Shown here: one piece after another, positions 41,049 to 49,099 of the stretch
How positions within the stretch are numbered: the stretch's first letter is position 1
Layout: each line of letters opens with the position of its first letter
NCBI RefSeq assembly: GCF_001421355.1
Contig: NZ_LMKC01000007.1
Location: forward strand, 30,529 to 94,528
Direction of reading: 5' to 3'
DNA: 64,000 nt
From: Sphingomonas sp. Leaf9
GTDB lineage: Bacteria > Pseudomonadota > Alphaproteobacteria > Sphingomonadales > Sphingomonadaceae
Notes under the pieces: model-generated
Database searches by the model: none
What the model was told of the DNA's origin: nothing
The model's input: the letters and a program-made list of their open reading frames with translations, nothing else
Translations under genes and position numbers: made by a program

Positions 41049-42031
41049 CAGGCCAGCATCGCCCGCAGGCGGGGGGTCAGGATCTCGCGCACCCTGCCGT
41101 CGTCCTGCACCACGATCCGGGCGGCAACGTCCAGCGCCGGGATCACCCCGCTGTCCGGCCCGGCGACCGCGATCGCCGTCGCCAGTACATCGGCGAGCAT
41201 CGCCGAGGGGGCGACGACGCTGACCGACAGCACACCGTTCGCCGCCGGATAGCCGGTGCGCGGGTCGATCGAGTGGTCGCCCCGGCGATAATTGCCCGAC
41301 GTCGCAACCGCAGTCTCGTGCAGCGCGAGGCGCAAGGGCGCGAAGACCGCGCCCGGCGGGTCTTCGAGGTCGACCCACCATGGATCGCCATCGGGCCGCA
41401 TCCCCCGCCCGACCAGCTCGCCGCCGATCTCGACCAGGCAATGCCGCACGCCCTGCGCCGCCAGCAGGTCGGCGACGGCATCGACCGCATGGCCCTTCGC
41501 CACGCCGGACAGGTCGAGCGCGAGGCCGCCGGGCTGGCGCAATCGCGCGGTGGCCGGATCGAAGCGCAAACGCTGCCAGCCCGACACGGCCCGCGCCGCA
41601 TCGATCGCCGCCGCTGCGGGAGGCGGGCACGGCCCCGGCGGACCATAGCCCCACAAATCGACCAGACGACCGATCGCGGGATCGAACGCGCCGTCGCTCG
41701 CATGGGCGATGCGCAGCGACAGGTCGACCACCCGCGCCAGATCGTCCGGCAGCGTCGCGACGCCCCCGGCGGGCAGCGCGTTGAACCGGCAGAGCGCGGA
41801 GGCCGGGTCCCAATGGCTCGTCTGCGCGACCAGATCGGTCAGCCGCGCCACGATCGCGCGTCGCAACGCCGCCGCCGCGCCCGCCATCACCGGCGGCAGC
41901 GCGGCGAGCACCGCCCAGCTGGTCCCCATCGTCTCCCCGGTCCACGTCACCACCGGTGCGGCGGGGTCGTGGCTGGCCAGCGCCGCCGCCTGCGGATCGG
42001 TCGGCAGCGCGATCCGCGGCGGGACCGGCAT
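41048..42031 (-). CDS. apbE: ApbE: FAD:protein FMN transferase
   Basis: 327 aa. Motifs: TGETMGTSWAV, DLSGVAKGHAVDAVADLL, CLVEIGGELVGRG and TSGNYRRGDHSIDPRTGYPA, matching the FAD- and Mg-binding sites of ApbE flavin transferases that attach FMN to Thr of target proteins. No lipobox or signal peptide is evident, so it may act in the cytoplasm or via a different route. Start and upstream stop overlap by one base (TGATG). In iron-uptake loci ApbE often serves PepSY-type membrane reductases, such as the one upstream. Confidence 0.9.
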   Translation of the reverse strand: MPVPPRIALPTDPQAAALASHDPAAPVVTWTGETMGTSWAVLAALPPVMAGAAAALRRAIVARLTDLVAQTSHWDPASALCRFNALPAGGVATLPDDLARVVDLSLRIAHASDGAFDPAIGRLVDLWGYGPPGPCPPPAAAAIDAARAVSGWQRLRFDPATARLRQPGGLALDLSGVAKGHAVDAVADLLAAQGVRHCLVEIGGELVGRGMRPDGDPWWVDLEDPPGAVFAPLRLALHETAVATSGNYRRGDHSIDPRTGYPAANGVLSVSVVAPSAMLADVLATAIAVAGPDSGVIPALDVAARIVVQDDGRVREILTPRLRAMLA

Positions 42032-42876
42032 CAGGGGGTCATCACCTCCAGCGTGGTGACATAGGACAGCCGCCGCCCCGTCGCGCGGGGGGCGCTGGGC
42101 TTCGCGTCCTCGTGGGCCGCGCTCAGCCAGTACATCCCCGCCGCCAGCCAGTCGATCGACAGCATCCCGTCGGCACCGGTGGTCAGCTCGCGCGCACCCT
42201 CGGCATTGCGATAGCGCTTGCCGCCGGGAACGACCGTCACCTTCACGCCCGGCGCCGGCCGCCCGTCGACCAGCAGTCGGAACTTCGCCGGTTCGCCCGC
42301 GACCAGCTCGTCGGGATGGGTGACGAAATCGATCTCCAGCCCCTTGCCCGCAGGTTTCAGCACGGTGCGGGTCGGTTCGCCCGAGGTCACGAAAATCTCG
42401 TTGCGGCTGCCGGTTTCGATCAACTTCACATCGGTCGCGTCGGCGGGAATGTCGGCGACGGTCAGCGGCGGGCGACGCACCCCGTCCGGCCCCGGCGGGC
42501 CACCGCGTCCGCCGACGCGCTGTTCGACGCCGTTCACCTTGAAACTGCCCATCACGCCCGACATCGCGGTGCCGATCTTCCACGTGCCCGGCTTGTCCAG
42601 CTTCACGTCGAAGACCGAGCGATAGCGCCCGGTCGCGCCGTTCTGCACCTGTCCCGGCGTGCCATCAGGCTGCCACACCTTCACCCCTTCCAGGCGGCCG
42701 GGCTGGTGATCGGCGTAGAACAGGTCGTTGGACGCGGCGAAATCGACCGTCACCCAGCTGTCAGTGCCGGAAAATACGGTGCCCGAGGGCAACAGCCACA
42801 GCCGGTGGGCGGACACGGCGCCGGGCAGCGACAACAGGGCGGCGGCGGCAAGCAGGTGCCGGGCGAAACGGGGCAT
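42031..42876 (-). CDS. DUF4198 periplasmic protein
   Basis: 281 aa with signal peptide MPRFARHLLAAAALLSLPGAVSA. The mature start HRLWLLPSGTVFSGTDSWVTVDFAASNDLFY is diagnostic for DUF4198, seen beside metal transporters and TonB-dependent receptors. The His exposed at the mature N-terminus could bind metal. The C-terminal ~90 residues (PAKFRLLVDGRPAPGVKVTV) look like a transthyretin/Ig-type domain. Part of the leftward siderophore operon. Confidence 0.88.
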   Translation of the reverse strand: MPRFARHLLAAAALLSLPGAVSAHRLWLLPSGTVFSGTDSWVTVDFAASNDLFYADHQPGRLEGVKVWQPDGTPGQVQNGATGRYRSVFDVKLDKPGTWKIGTAMSGVMGSFKVNGVEQRVGGRGGPPGPDGVRRPPLTVADIPADATDVKLIETGSRNEIFVTSGEPTRTVLKPAGKGLEIDFVTHPDELVAGEPAKFRLLVDGRPAPGVKVTVVPGGKRYRNAEGARELTTGADGMLSIDWLAAGMYWLSAAHEDAKPSAPRATGRRLSYVTTLEVMTP

Positions 42877-42902
42877 GGGCGAAGTCCTCGACAGGGTGGG
42901 GG

Positions 42903-43391
42903 TCAGCGGGCGGCGATCGTGACCGCGCCCAATTCGTGCGATCCGGTCGCGCGGGCGGCGCGCGCGGGGATGGTCAGCGGCACCTGCACCAGTTCGCGCC
43001 CGCCGGTCTCGCGCGCGGCCTCGACGTTCAGGACATAGGCGCCGGGGCGCAGGCCCGCGGGCAGCGCGATGTTGTGCGTGCCGGGCGCGCGGGTCGCGCC
43101 GCTGACGCCATCGGCGGGCAACGCCATGCTGCGCCCGCCCTTGCGCCACCACGCGCGCAGGTCGGACAGCCATTTCGTCCCCGGCTCGGCCCCGGCCTTG
43201 CGGACATCATACCACAGCGCCAGCGTCCGCGCCGCACCGCCGCCCGCCGGTTCGATCCACGCCGCGACATAGGGCCGGTGATATTCGGCGACCGACAGGC
43301 GCGGGATGGTGACGCTGACCGTTCCGGCGGGCGGCGCGGATGCGGCGGCGACGGTGGCACCGCCCAGAACCGCCAGTGACAGGATACGCAT
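42903..43391 (-). CDS. DUF2271 periplasmic protein
   Basis: 162 aa, signal peptide MRILSLAVLGGATVAAASA. VSVTIPRLSVAEYHRPYVAAWIEPAGGG...LALWYDVRK.GTKWLSDLRAWWRKGGRS is the DUF2271 pattern. These proteins nearly always sit with PepSY-domain membrane proteins and DUF4198, as here. Function unknown; the context implies a role in siderophore-iron reduction or flavin loading. Confidence 0.88.
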   Translation of the reverse strand: MRILSLAVLGGATVAAASAPPAGTVSVTIPRLSVAEYHRPYVAAWIEPAGGGAARTLALWYDVRKAGAEPGTKWLSDLRAWWRKGGRSMALPADGVSGATRAPGTHNIALPAGLRPGAYVLNVEAARETGGRELVQVPLTIPARAARATGSHELGAVTIAAR

Positions 43392-43405
43392 CGGGACTTC
43401 CCCCT

Positions 43406-44038
43406 TCAGTGGATCAGAAACACGGCCAGCACGACCGGCAGCGCGATGCCGCCGGCGACCAGCGGCCAGGTGGACGGGCGGCGCTTCGCATGAAGCTGCA
43501 ACAGCAACAGGCCGGTGATAGAAAACAGGACGCAGGCGATGGCGAACACGTCGATGAACCAGAACCATGCCGACCCGGCATTGCGCGCCTTGTGCAGGTC
43601 GTTGAAGTAGCTGATCCAGCCCCGGTCGGTCGTCTCGGCCCGCACCGCGCCGCTGGCGATATCGATGCTGACCCACGCATCGCCACCGGGACGGGGCAGC
43701 GCGACATAGGCCTCGCCCTCCGACCATTCGACGCCGTGGCCCGCGACCGTCAGCCCGACCGCCTGTTCGACGGCAGTGGCAACGGTGCCGGGCAGGGGGC
43801 CTTTCGCCACCGCCGCGCGGGTAAGCGGACGCAGCAGGGACGCGGGCAATTGTCCGGATCGTTCGGCGACGACCGGTTCGGCGGCGATCGTCGCCGCGTG
43901 GTTCAGCGTGATGCCGGTCACCGCGAACAACAGCATCGCCGCCAGCGAGATGCCGGCGCTGATCCAATGCCACGCGATCAGCTGCTTCGCCCACCAGGCA
44001 CGCCAGTTGCGGCGGCGTTTCACGGTGGCGGCGGTCAT
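43406..44038 (-). CDS. PepSY-associated membrane protein
   Basis: 210 aa. Three membrane segments: [21 protein letters not shown] (about 22-43), [23 protein letters not shown] (about 157-180) and [19 protein letters not shown] (about 189-208). Between the first two lies a periplasmic PepSY-like domain. The HW...H and DLHKAR histidines are typical of PepSY-TM ferric reductase-like proteins. Its start overlaps the stop of piuC by ATGA. Confidence 0.86.
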   Translation of the reverse strand: MTAATVKRRRNWRAWWAKQLIAWHWISAGISLAAMLLFAVTGITLNHAATIAAEPVVAERSGQLPASLLRPLTRAAVAKGPLPGTVATAVEQAVGLTVAGHGVEWSEGEAYVALPRPGGDAWVSIDIASGAVRAETTDRGWISYFNDLHKARNAGSAWFWFIDVFAIACVLFSITGLLLLQLHAKRRPSTWPLVAGGIALPVVLAVFLIH

Positions 44039-44718
44039 GCGTCGGCCCAGCGGCGCAGCAGATTGTGGTACAGCCCGGTCAGGGCCACGACCTCGCCGTC
44101 GCCCTGTCCGCGATCGGCGGCCAGCGCCTGCACCGACCGGTCGAGGTCGAACAGCAGCCGGCGTTCGCCATCGTCGCGCACCATCGACTGGATCCAGAAG
44201 AACGCGGCGATCCGCACCCCGCGCGTGACCGGCGTGACGCGGTGCAGGCTGGATGCGGGATACAGGACCATGTGCCCGGCGGGCAGCTTCACCGTCTGCG
44301 GCCCGAACCGGTCCTCGATCACCAGTTCCCCTCCGTCATAGCGGTCGGGGTCTTCGAGGAACAGCGTGGCCGACAGGTCGCTGCGGATGCGGAAATCGGT
44401 GCCGCGCTTCATGCGGATGGCGTTGTCGACATGCAGCCCGAACGCCTCGCCCCCTTCATACCGGTTGAACAGCGGCGGAAAGACCTTCAGCGGCAGCGCG
44501 GCGGCGATGAACAGCGGCGACCGGCCCAGCGCGTCGAGCACCATCGCCCCCGCTTCGCGCGCGGCGGCGCTGTCCTCGGGCAGCTGCCGGTTGCGCTTGG
44601 CCAGCGCCGATTGCGCGCCCGACGTCACGTTGCCGTCCACCCAGTCGCCACCGTCGACCAGCGCCCGGACGCGGGCGAGGGCGGCGGCGTCCAGCACATC
44701 GGGTATCGCGATCAGCAT
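44035..44718 (-). CDS. piuC: PiuC/YbiX: Fe(II)/2-oxoglutarate dioxygenase (PKHD-type hydroxylase)
   Basis: 227 aa, the usual length of the family. Iron-binding triad: His and Asp in FGLHVDNAI and a second His in SSLHRVTPV; the 2-oxoglutarate Arg is in [11 protein letters not shown]. The N-terminal [24 protein letters not shown] is conserved in PiuC. Such enzymes lie next to catecholate siderophore receptors and are iron-repressed. Its role in using siderophores is suggested by this pairing. Confidence 0.92.
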   Translation of the reverse strand: MLIAIPDVLDAAALARVRALVDGGDWVDGNVTSGAQSALAKRNRQLPEDSAAAREAGAMVLDALGRSPLFIAAALPLKVFPPLFNRYEGGEAFGLHVDNAIRMKRGTDFRIRSDLSATLFLEDPDRYDGGELVIEDRFGPQTVKLPAGHMVLYPASSLHRVTPVTRGVRIAAFFWIQSMVRDDGERRLLFDLDRSVQALAADRGQGDGEVVALTGLYHNLLRRWADA

Positions 44719-44746
44719 CGGACGCCGCCTTTCGATGTCGGTTCGA

Positions 44747-44768
44747 AAAATCGCGAAAGAGCGATTTT
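44747..44768. terminator. Hairpin between receptor and piuC genes
   Basis: Stem aaaatcgc / gcgatttt with a 6-base loop, in the 162-base gap between the receptor and piuC. A-rich before and T-rich after, so it may act as an attenuator in either direction. Confidence 0.45.
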
Positions 44769-44777
44769 CGCGACGGC

Positions 44778-44842
44778 GCCGGCCCGCTCCCCCACCCGGC
44801 CACCCATCAAGGATACGCTGTGGGTGGTGGGGTGGGGGAGCG
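44778..44842. repeat. Dispersed palindromic repeat, family C, copy 1
   Basis: Arms ccgctcccccacccggccac and the near complement gtgggggagcgg around a central gatacgctg. The second copy, inverted in its centre, is at 63936-64000. Confidence 0.75.
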
Positions 44843-44853
44843 GACCGGTGCCG

Positions 44854-44875
44854 CAAAATGCGTTTCGACGCATTT
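44854..44875 (-). terminator. Terminator of the siderophore receptor gene
   Basis: Perfect 9-bp stem aaaatgcgt / acgcatttt closed by a TTCG tetraloop, only six bases beyond the receptor stop at 44881. On the minus strand the stem ends in T residues. Strong terminator candidate, partly insulating piuC. Confidence 0.7.
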
Positions 44876-44880
44876 TCAAA

Positions 44881-47268
44881 TCAGAAGTTGTAATAGAGGC
44901 TGAGCACCGCCTGACGCCGGTCGCCGGGCATCGCCCACCCGCCGCTGACCGCGCCGGTCGTGGCGTTCACGTTGCTGCGGATGCCGGTCAGATAGCGTTC
45001 GTCGGTGAAGTTCTGTACGTTCAGCTGCACCGTCGCCCGTTTCCCGATCGTATAGGCCAGATATGCCCGGTGGATCAGGTAATCGTCGGCGCGGAACTGC
45101 ACCGATTGCAACGCCGTCGGCACGTTCAGCGCGATCGATCCCTGATAGGTCAGGCCATAGCCCACTTCGAGACCGAAGGGCAGCTTGTAGGTGGTGAACA
45201 GCGACCCCGAATGTTCAGGCGTCTGCACCAGTTGCGCGCCGGCCTGCGGGTCGCGGACCCCCAGGCCCAGGTCGCGGTCGGAAATCGACTGCCGCACCCG
45301 TCCGTCGAGATAGGTGTAGTTGGCGAAGATCGTCCATGCCGGCAGCGGCGATCCCGACAGGCCCAGCGCAACGCCGTCGACCCGCGCGCGTCCGTCGAGC
45401 ACCTGCAACCCGGCGGGCAGCGCCGGATCGTTCGACGGCACGCGGTAATTGGTGCGTTCGTTGCGGAACACCGCAGCAGTCAATTCCAGCTTGCGCCCGA
45501 ACAGCGCGGCCTTCACCCCCGCTTCGATATTCTCGGCGGTTTCCGGCGCCACCACGCACGGATCGGCCGCGCCGATGGCGGTCGGCACGCCGCAGCCCAG
45601 GCGCACCGTCTGCGACGAGGGCGTCTTTGCCTTGCCATAGCCGGCATAGAGGCTGACCGCCTCGACCGGGTGGACCACCACCCCGCCGCGATAGGAGAAC
45701 AGCCGCTCGGTCGAACGCTGCACCCGCTGTTGCAGGTCGGTCAGCGCGGTGGTGCCCGGCGGCACGACCGCCAGCGGGAGGTTGCGGAACGCGGCGTCCT
45801 GCACTTCCCAGCGGACCCCGCCGTTCAGCTCGACATAACGGCCCAGCTCCAGCGTATCGAACGCATAGACCGCCAGATTCTGCGTTTCCGACCGCGCGCG
45901 GGAGGTCACGGTCAGGTTGACCGGGCCGGTCCAGCGCGTGTCGGGGTTGCTGATCGCCAGATCCGGCGCGGTCACCGCGACCCCGGCGGCGGTGCGGAGC
46001 AGGCTGCCGCTGGTGATGTGGTAATTTTCGAGCGCGCCCGACACGCCGATATTGGCGACGTTGCGTAACGCCCCCTTCGTCCCCGTCTCATGGCGCAGGT
46101 CGACCTGATCGTAGAGCAGTTCGTTCACCTGGTCGCGCGACAGGCCGCGCGGGCCGGACGGACGCCAGTTGCCGGCCGCGAGGCCCGCGGGGCAGGCGAT
46201 GCCGACCGTCGCCGCCGCATTCGCGCCGACCGGCTGCAATCCGGTGGTGCCGAGGCAATAGGTGCCCTGCGGCGCGCTGGTGATGCTGGCCTGCTCGACC
46301 CGCTGCCAACGGGTCAGGTTGCGCACCGACAGATGGTCGTCGATCGCATGGCGGAACGTCGCGGTGAAGCGGTCGACGGTCTGGTCCTGCCGGTCGAGAT
46401 TGGCGATACCGTAATAGTCAGACCGGTCGACGCCGGGCAGCACGCCCCCGCCGATCGCGCTCTGGAAATAGGGTACGCCATAGAGCGGCGTGTTGCGATC
46501 CTCCTGATGGACATAGGCGAGCGTCAGGCTGGTCGGACCATCGATCCCGATCGTCACCGACGGCGCGATGCCCCAGCGTTCGAACTTTTCGACATCGCGG
46601 CCGGGCACGCCGTTATGGTGATAGGCCCCGGTCAGCCGCACCGCGACCAGATCGGACACCCGCTTGTTGGCGTCGATCGAGGCACGGTAATAGTCGTCGG
46701 TGCCGACCGAAGCCTGCACGATCGACAGGTCCTCGACGCCCGGCACCTTCGACACCAGGTTGATCGTGCCGCCGACCGACCCCGATCCGTTGAAGACGGT
46801 GTTCGCGCCGTTATAGACCTCGATCTGCTGCAGGTTGAACGGGTCGGTGCGGCTATACTGCGCCGAATCCCGCACCCCGTCGACGGTGATGTCGTTCGCC
46901 GCCGAATAGCCGCGCAGGTTGATCGTATCGCCATAACCGCCGCCGCCTTCGCCCGCGCCGAAGGTGATGCCGGGAATGGTTTGCAATGCGTCGCGCAGCG
47001 TCTGAAGGTTCTGCTTGCGGATCGTCTGGTCGTTCAAGACGGTGATCGTCTGCGGGGTGTCGATCAGCGGCCCGGTCGCCTTGGGGCTTTCCAGCTTCGC
47101 CTCGGCCGCCTTCTGACCGTTGACGACGATCACGTCGCGCTCCTCGACCCGGTCCTGCGTCGGCCCGGTCGGAGCGGTCGGCACCACATCGCGCTCCGCA
47201 GCGGCGGCGGGCGCCGATGCGATGAACCCGATGCAGGTCATCGCCAGAAAGCTCATTCGATCGGTCAT
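44881..47268 (-). CDS. TonB-dependent siderophore receptor (catecholate type)
   Basis: 795 aa, signal peptide MTDRMSFLAMTCIGFIASAPAAAA. TonB-box region RDVIVVNGQ, then the plug with TPQTITVLNDQTIRKQNLQTL, ALQTIPGITFGAGEGG, YGDTINLRGYSAANDITVDG and QQIEVYNGANTVFNGSGSVGG, as in Fiu/CirA-like and FhuE-type receptors. The barrel ends in LSLYYNF with a C-terminal Phe. Linkage with piuC, PepSY, DUF2271 and ApbE supports iron-siderophore import. A Fur-box-like site lies about 50 bases upstream. Confidence 0.93.
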   Translation of the reverse strand: MTDRMSFLAMTCIGFIASAPAAAAERDVVPTAPTGPTQDRVEERDVIVVNGQKAAEAKLESPKATGPLIDTPQTITVLNDQTIRKQNLQTLRDALQTIPGITFGAGEGGGGYGDTINLRGYSAANDITVDGVRDSAQYSRTDPFNLQQIEVYNGANTVFNGSGSVGGTINLVSKVPGVEDLSIVQASVGTDDYYRASIDANKRVSDLVAVRLTGAYHHNGVPGRDVEKFERWGIAPSVTIGIDGPTSLTLAYVHQEDRNTPLYGVPYFQSAIGGGVLPGVDRSDYYGIANLDRQDQTVDRFTATFRHAIDDHLSVRNLTRWQRVEQASITSAPQGTYCLGTTGLQPVGANAAATVGIACPAGLAAGNWRPSGPRGLSRDQVNELLYDQVDLRHETGTKGALRNVANIGVSGALENYHITSGSLLRTAAGVAVTAPDLAISNPDTRWTGPVNLTVTSRARSETQNLAVYAFDTLELGRYVELNGGVRWEVQDAAFRNLPLAVVPPGTTALTDLQQRVQRSTERLFSYRGGVVVHPVEAVSLYAGYGKAKTPSSQTVRLGCGVPTAIGAADPCVVAPETAENIEAGVKAALFGRKLELTAAVFRNERTNYRVPSNDPALPAGLQVLDGRARVDGVALGLSGSPLPAWTIFANYTYLDGRVRQSISDRDLGLGVRDPQAGAQLVQTPEHSGSLFTTYKLPFGLEVGYGLTYQGSIALNVPTALQSVQFRADDYLIHRAYLAYTIGKRATVQLNVQNFTDERYLTGIRSNVNATTGAVSGGWAMPGDRRQAVLSLYYNF

Positions 47269-47315
47269 GCTGGTCCCCTTTGTGGCGCCAGCTATTGCGA
47301 GTTAATCGCAGAGTC

Positions 47316-47338
47316 AATGCTAATGCGAATGGTTATTG
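47316..47338 (-). promoter_or_regulatory. Fur-box-like site
   Basis: AT-rich block with repeated ATGC/ATTCGCATTAGCATT hexamers (minus strand caataaccattcgcattagc), 48-70 bases upstream of the siderophore receptor start. It resembles the NAT(A/T)AT array bound by Fur, though not the perfect consensus. Confidence 0.5.
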
Positions 47339-47526
47339 TGTTTGGTGCGGGTGGTGAGACTGCCGGTTTGAAGCCGGTTGCAGACATGATCGCCGAACTA
47401 TCCGGGTGCGAAGCCGGCGGAGTGTTGCAAGCTGCTGCCCGGCAGCCCGCGATCGGTGCTGGCGACGGTGCGCCTCGCACTATAACATCACGCGCCCGAC
47501 AGGCCCGTCCACCCGGCGGGCCAGGG

Positions 47527-47548
47527 GTGTCGATGTGTCGACATGTCT
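47527..47548. repeat. TGTCGACA motif cluster
   Basis: gtgtcgatgtgtcgacatgt, about 20 bases before the start of the next gene. Confidence 0.55.
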
Positions 47549-47566
47549 AATGATCGAGGTGACGAT

Positions 47567-48025
47567 ATGGCAGGCAAAGCGCGTATCCTGGCCCTTCTCC
47601 TCCTGCCCCTGGTCGCGGCAGCCCCCGCCCCGGCAACCGGCGTCCGCTGCCGCATCGCGGTGGAGGGCGGGCCGGTAATGGGGGGCTGGGCCGGCGGATG
47701 CCGTGCCGGGCTGGCCGACGGGCTGGGCGCGGGGCGGGTGCGGGCGCCGCTGGGAACGGGCGTGTTCGCCGGGCGCGCACGGGCCGGGCAGGCCGACTAC
47801 GGCATCGTCGTGATGGACGAGGACGGATGGATGATGGTCGCGACGACGCCCGAACCGGAGCGCCCCTATATCGACCAGGCCGCCGATACGTCCGAGCATG
47901 CCTTCCAGAACAGCTTCGCCGGCGCTACCGCCGCCGCCGAGGCCCATCGCCGCGCCGGCAATGCCGCGTCGGCCCGCTATTACCGGCAGTTGCGGGTTCA
48001 GCTCATCAACGGTCAGCCGGAATAG
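47567..48025 (+). CDS. Small exported protein of unknown function
   Basis: 152 aa, GAGGTGA before the ATG. Signal peptide MAGKARILALLLLPLVAAAPAPA. The mature part has two cysteines (VRCRIAVEGG and GGCRAGLADG) and a helical end (AFQNSFAGATAAAEAHRRAGNAASARYYRQL). No family is recognised. The preceding ~300 bases hold the Fur-box-like site and a TGTCGACA cluster. Confidence 0.68.
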   Translation: MAGKARILALLLLPLVAAAPAPATGVRCRIAVEGGPVMGGWAGGCRAGLADGLGAGRVRAPLGTGVFAGRARAGQADYGIVVMDEDGWMMVATTPEPERPYIDQAADTSEHAFQNSFAGATAAAEAHRRAGNAASARYYRQLRVQLINGQPE

Positions 48026-48029
48026 CGCG

Positions 48030-48539
48030 TCAGTGCACCGTTCCTGCGGCACGGTCGACACCGATCAGCTTCGGATCGATATCCAGATGGCGAACCGCCT
48101 TCTCGACGATCTTGGTAGTAAATGGCGAGAAAAAACTTGCCAACACCGGATAACGCGCGATCTCTTCGTCCGTTGCCGGGCGCTTGGCTTGCTCCCTATT
48201 CAGGTCGACGAGTTGATGAACCGGCCGCGAATGCATGATAAATAACGCACTTCGCGGGCGAACATCGCCGGGCATATGAAAGGATGTAACCTTCCATTGC
48301 TTGTCGGCGATCTCTCGATTTCGTCGGAACTCCGCTCCGCCGACCAGAAGATCATATAATATGATCGGTGTCGTCGTAATTTCCGCCGGCACTTCCGGCG
48401 TTTCCGATATCATATCGAAGAAATTGCACATATTTCCGAAGTATTTATATATCAAGGTTACATAGCCAAAAGCGTAGCCCCCTTCGTACAGCGGGACGTA
48501 GAAAATCTGCCCCACGACCGGCCGGTCCCTACCGCTCAT
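48030..48539 (-). CDS. Imm26-like immunity protein
   Basis: 169 aa from ATG 48539, which has GGAGG six bases upstream; a TTG two codons earlier is less likely. VVGQIFYVPLYEGGYAFGYVTLIY...NFFD is the start pattern of Imm26-type immunity proteins (G..f.ipl.dg.y..g.v). It is the only gene of the effector region on the minus strand and has lower GC than its flanks. Its cognate toxin is not obvious; it may be an orphan or protect against another Rhs tip. Confidence 0.68.
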   Translation of the reverse strand: MSGRDRPVVGQIFYVPLYEGGYAFGYVTLIYKYFGNMCNFFDMISETPEVPAEITTTPIILYDLLVGGAEFRRNREIADKQWKVTSFHMPGDVRPRSALFIMHSRPVHQLVDLNREQAKRPATDEEIARYPVLASFFSPFTTKIVEKAVRHLDIDPKLIGVDRAAGTVH

Positions 48540-48660
48540 CCGCAACCTCCATCCACGTGCATCCGGTCCAAATCAGGCGGTTATTTGCAACAAGGGTAGG
48601 CGCAGCCGGTTCGAGCCGCTACCTAGACGCGTAACGATCGACAGCGGAGAGAGACCACGC

Positions 48661-49086
48661 ATGGCGTATCGGATTGCCGAAGGATCGCTCGCCGCGCCGA
48701 TGCCGTGGCAGGATCAGAGCATCAACGTGCTGCTGCCCCGCGACGCCAAGGTCATGGGCACCAGCCTCGTCATCGCCCGCGACCGGTTGCCGATGGGGAT
48801 GACGTTCCACGACTATGTGATCCAGCAGCGCCAGAATTTCGCATCGCAGCTTGCCGGGTTCGAAGCGATCGCCGACGCCCCCGGTCGCATCGACGGGCAT
48901 GAGGCACATTTCATCGAACTTGCCTGGAAGACCGACGGGAAACCGATCCATCAGGTGATGGCCATGGTATTGCACAGCGACAATGCGATCCTGAACTTCA
49001 CCGGATCGATCCCGGGGGGGCTGGAGGTCGAAACGCGCGACGCGCTGGTCGCCGCGATCACCTCGTTCAGCTTCGCCGCCGCATAA
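48661..49086 (+). CDS. EagR-type chaperone (DcrB/DUF1795) for the Rhs effector
   Basis: 141 aa, GGAGAGAG before the ATG. MAYRIAEGSLAAPMPWQDQSINVLLP, then RDRLPMGMTFHDYVIQQRQNF and a final ALVAAITSFSF follow the DUF1795 fold. In type VI secretion, EagR/EagT proteins of this family bind the N-terminal membrane segments of Rhs/PAAR effectors and load them on VgrG. The effector gene starts 14 bases downstream, the classical arrangement. Confidence 0.88.
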   Translation: MAYRIAEGSLAAPMPWQDQSINVLLPRDAKVMGTSLVIARDRLPMGMTFHDYVIQQRQNFASQLAGFEAIADAPGRIDGHEAHFIELAWKTDGKPIHQVMAMVLHSDNAILNFTGSIPGGLEVETRDALVAAITSFSFAAA

Positions 49087-49099
49087 CGGACGCGACGGC

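Noticed and set aside
47322..47550. Short plus-strand frame starting inside the Fur-box-like site
   Set aside because: No ribosome binding site, no family features, and it ends in a repeat; the DNA is better explained as the receptor's control region.
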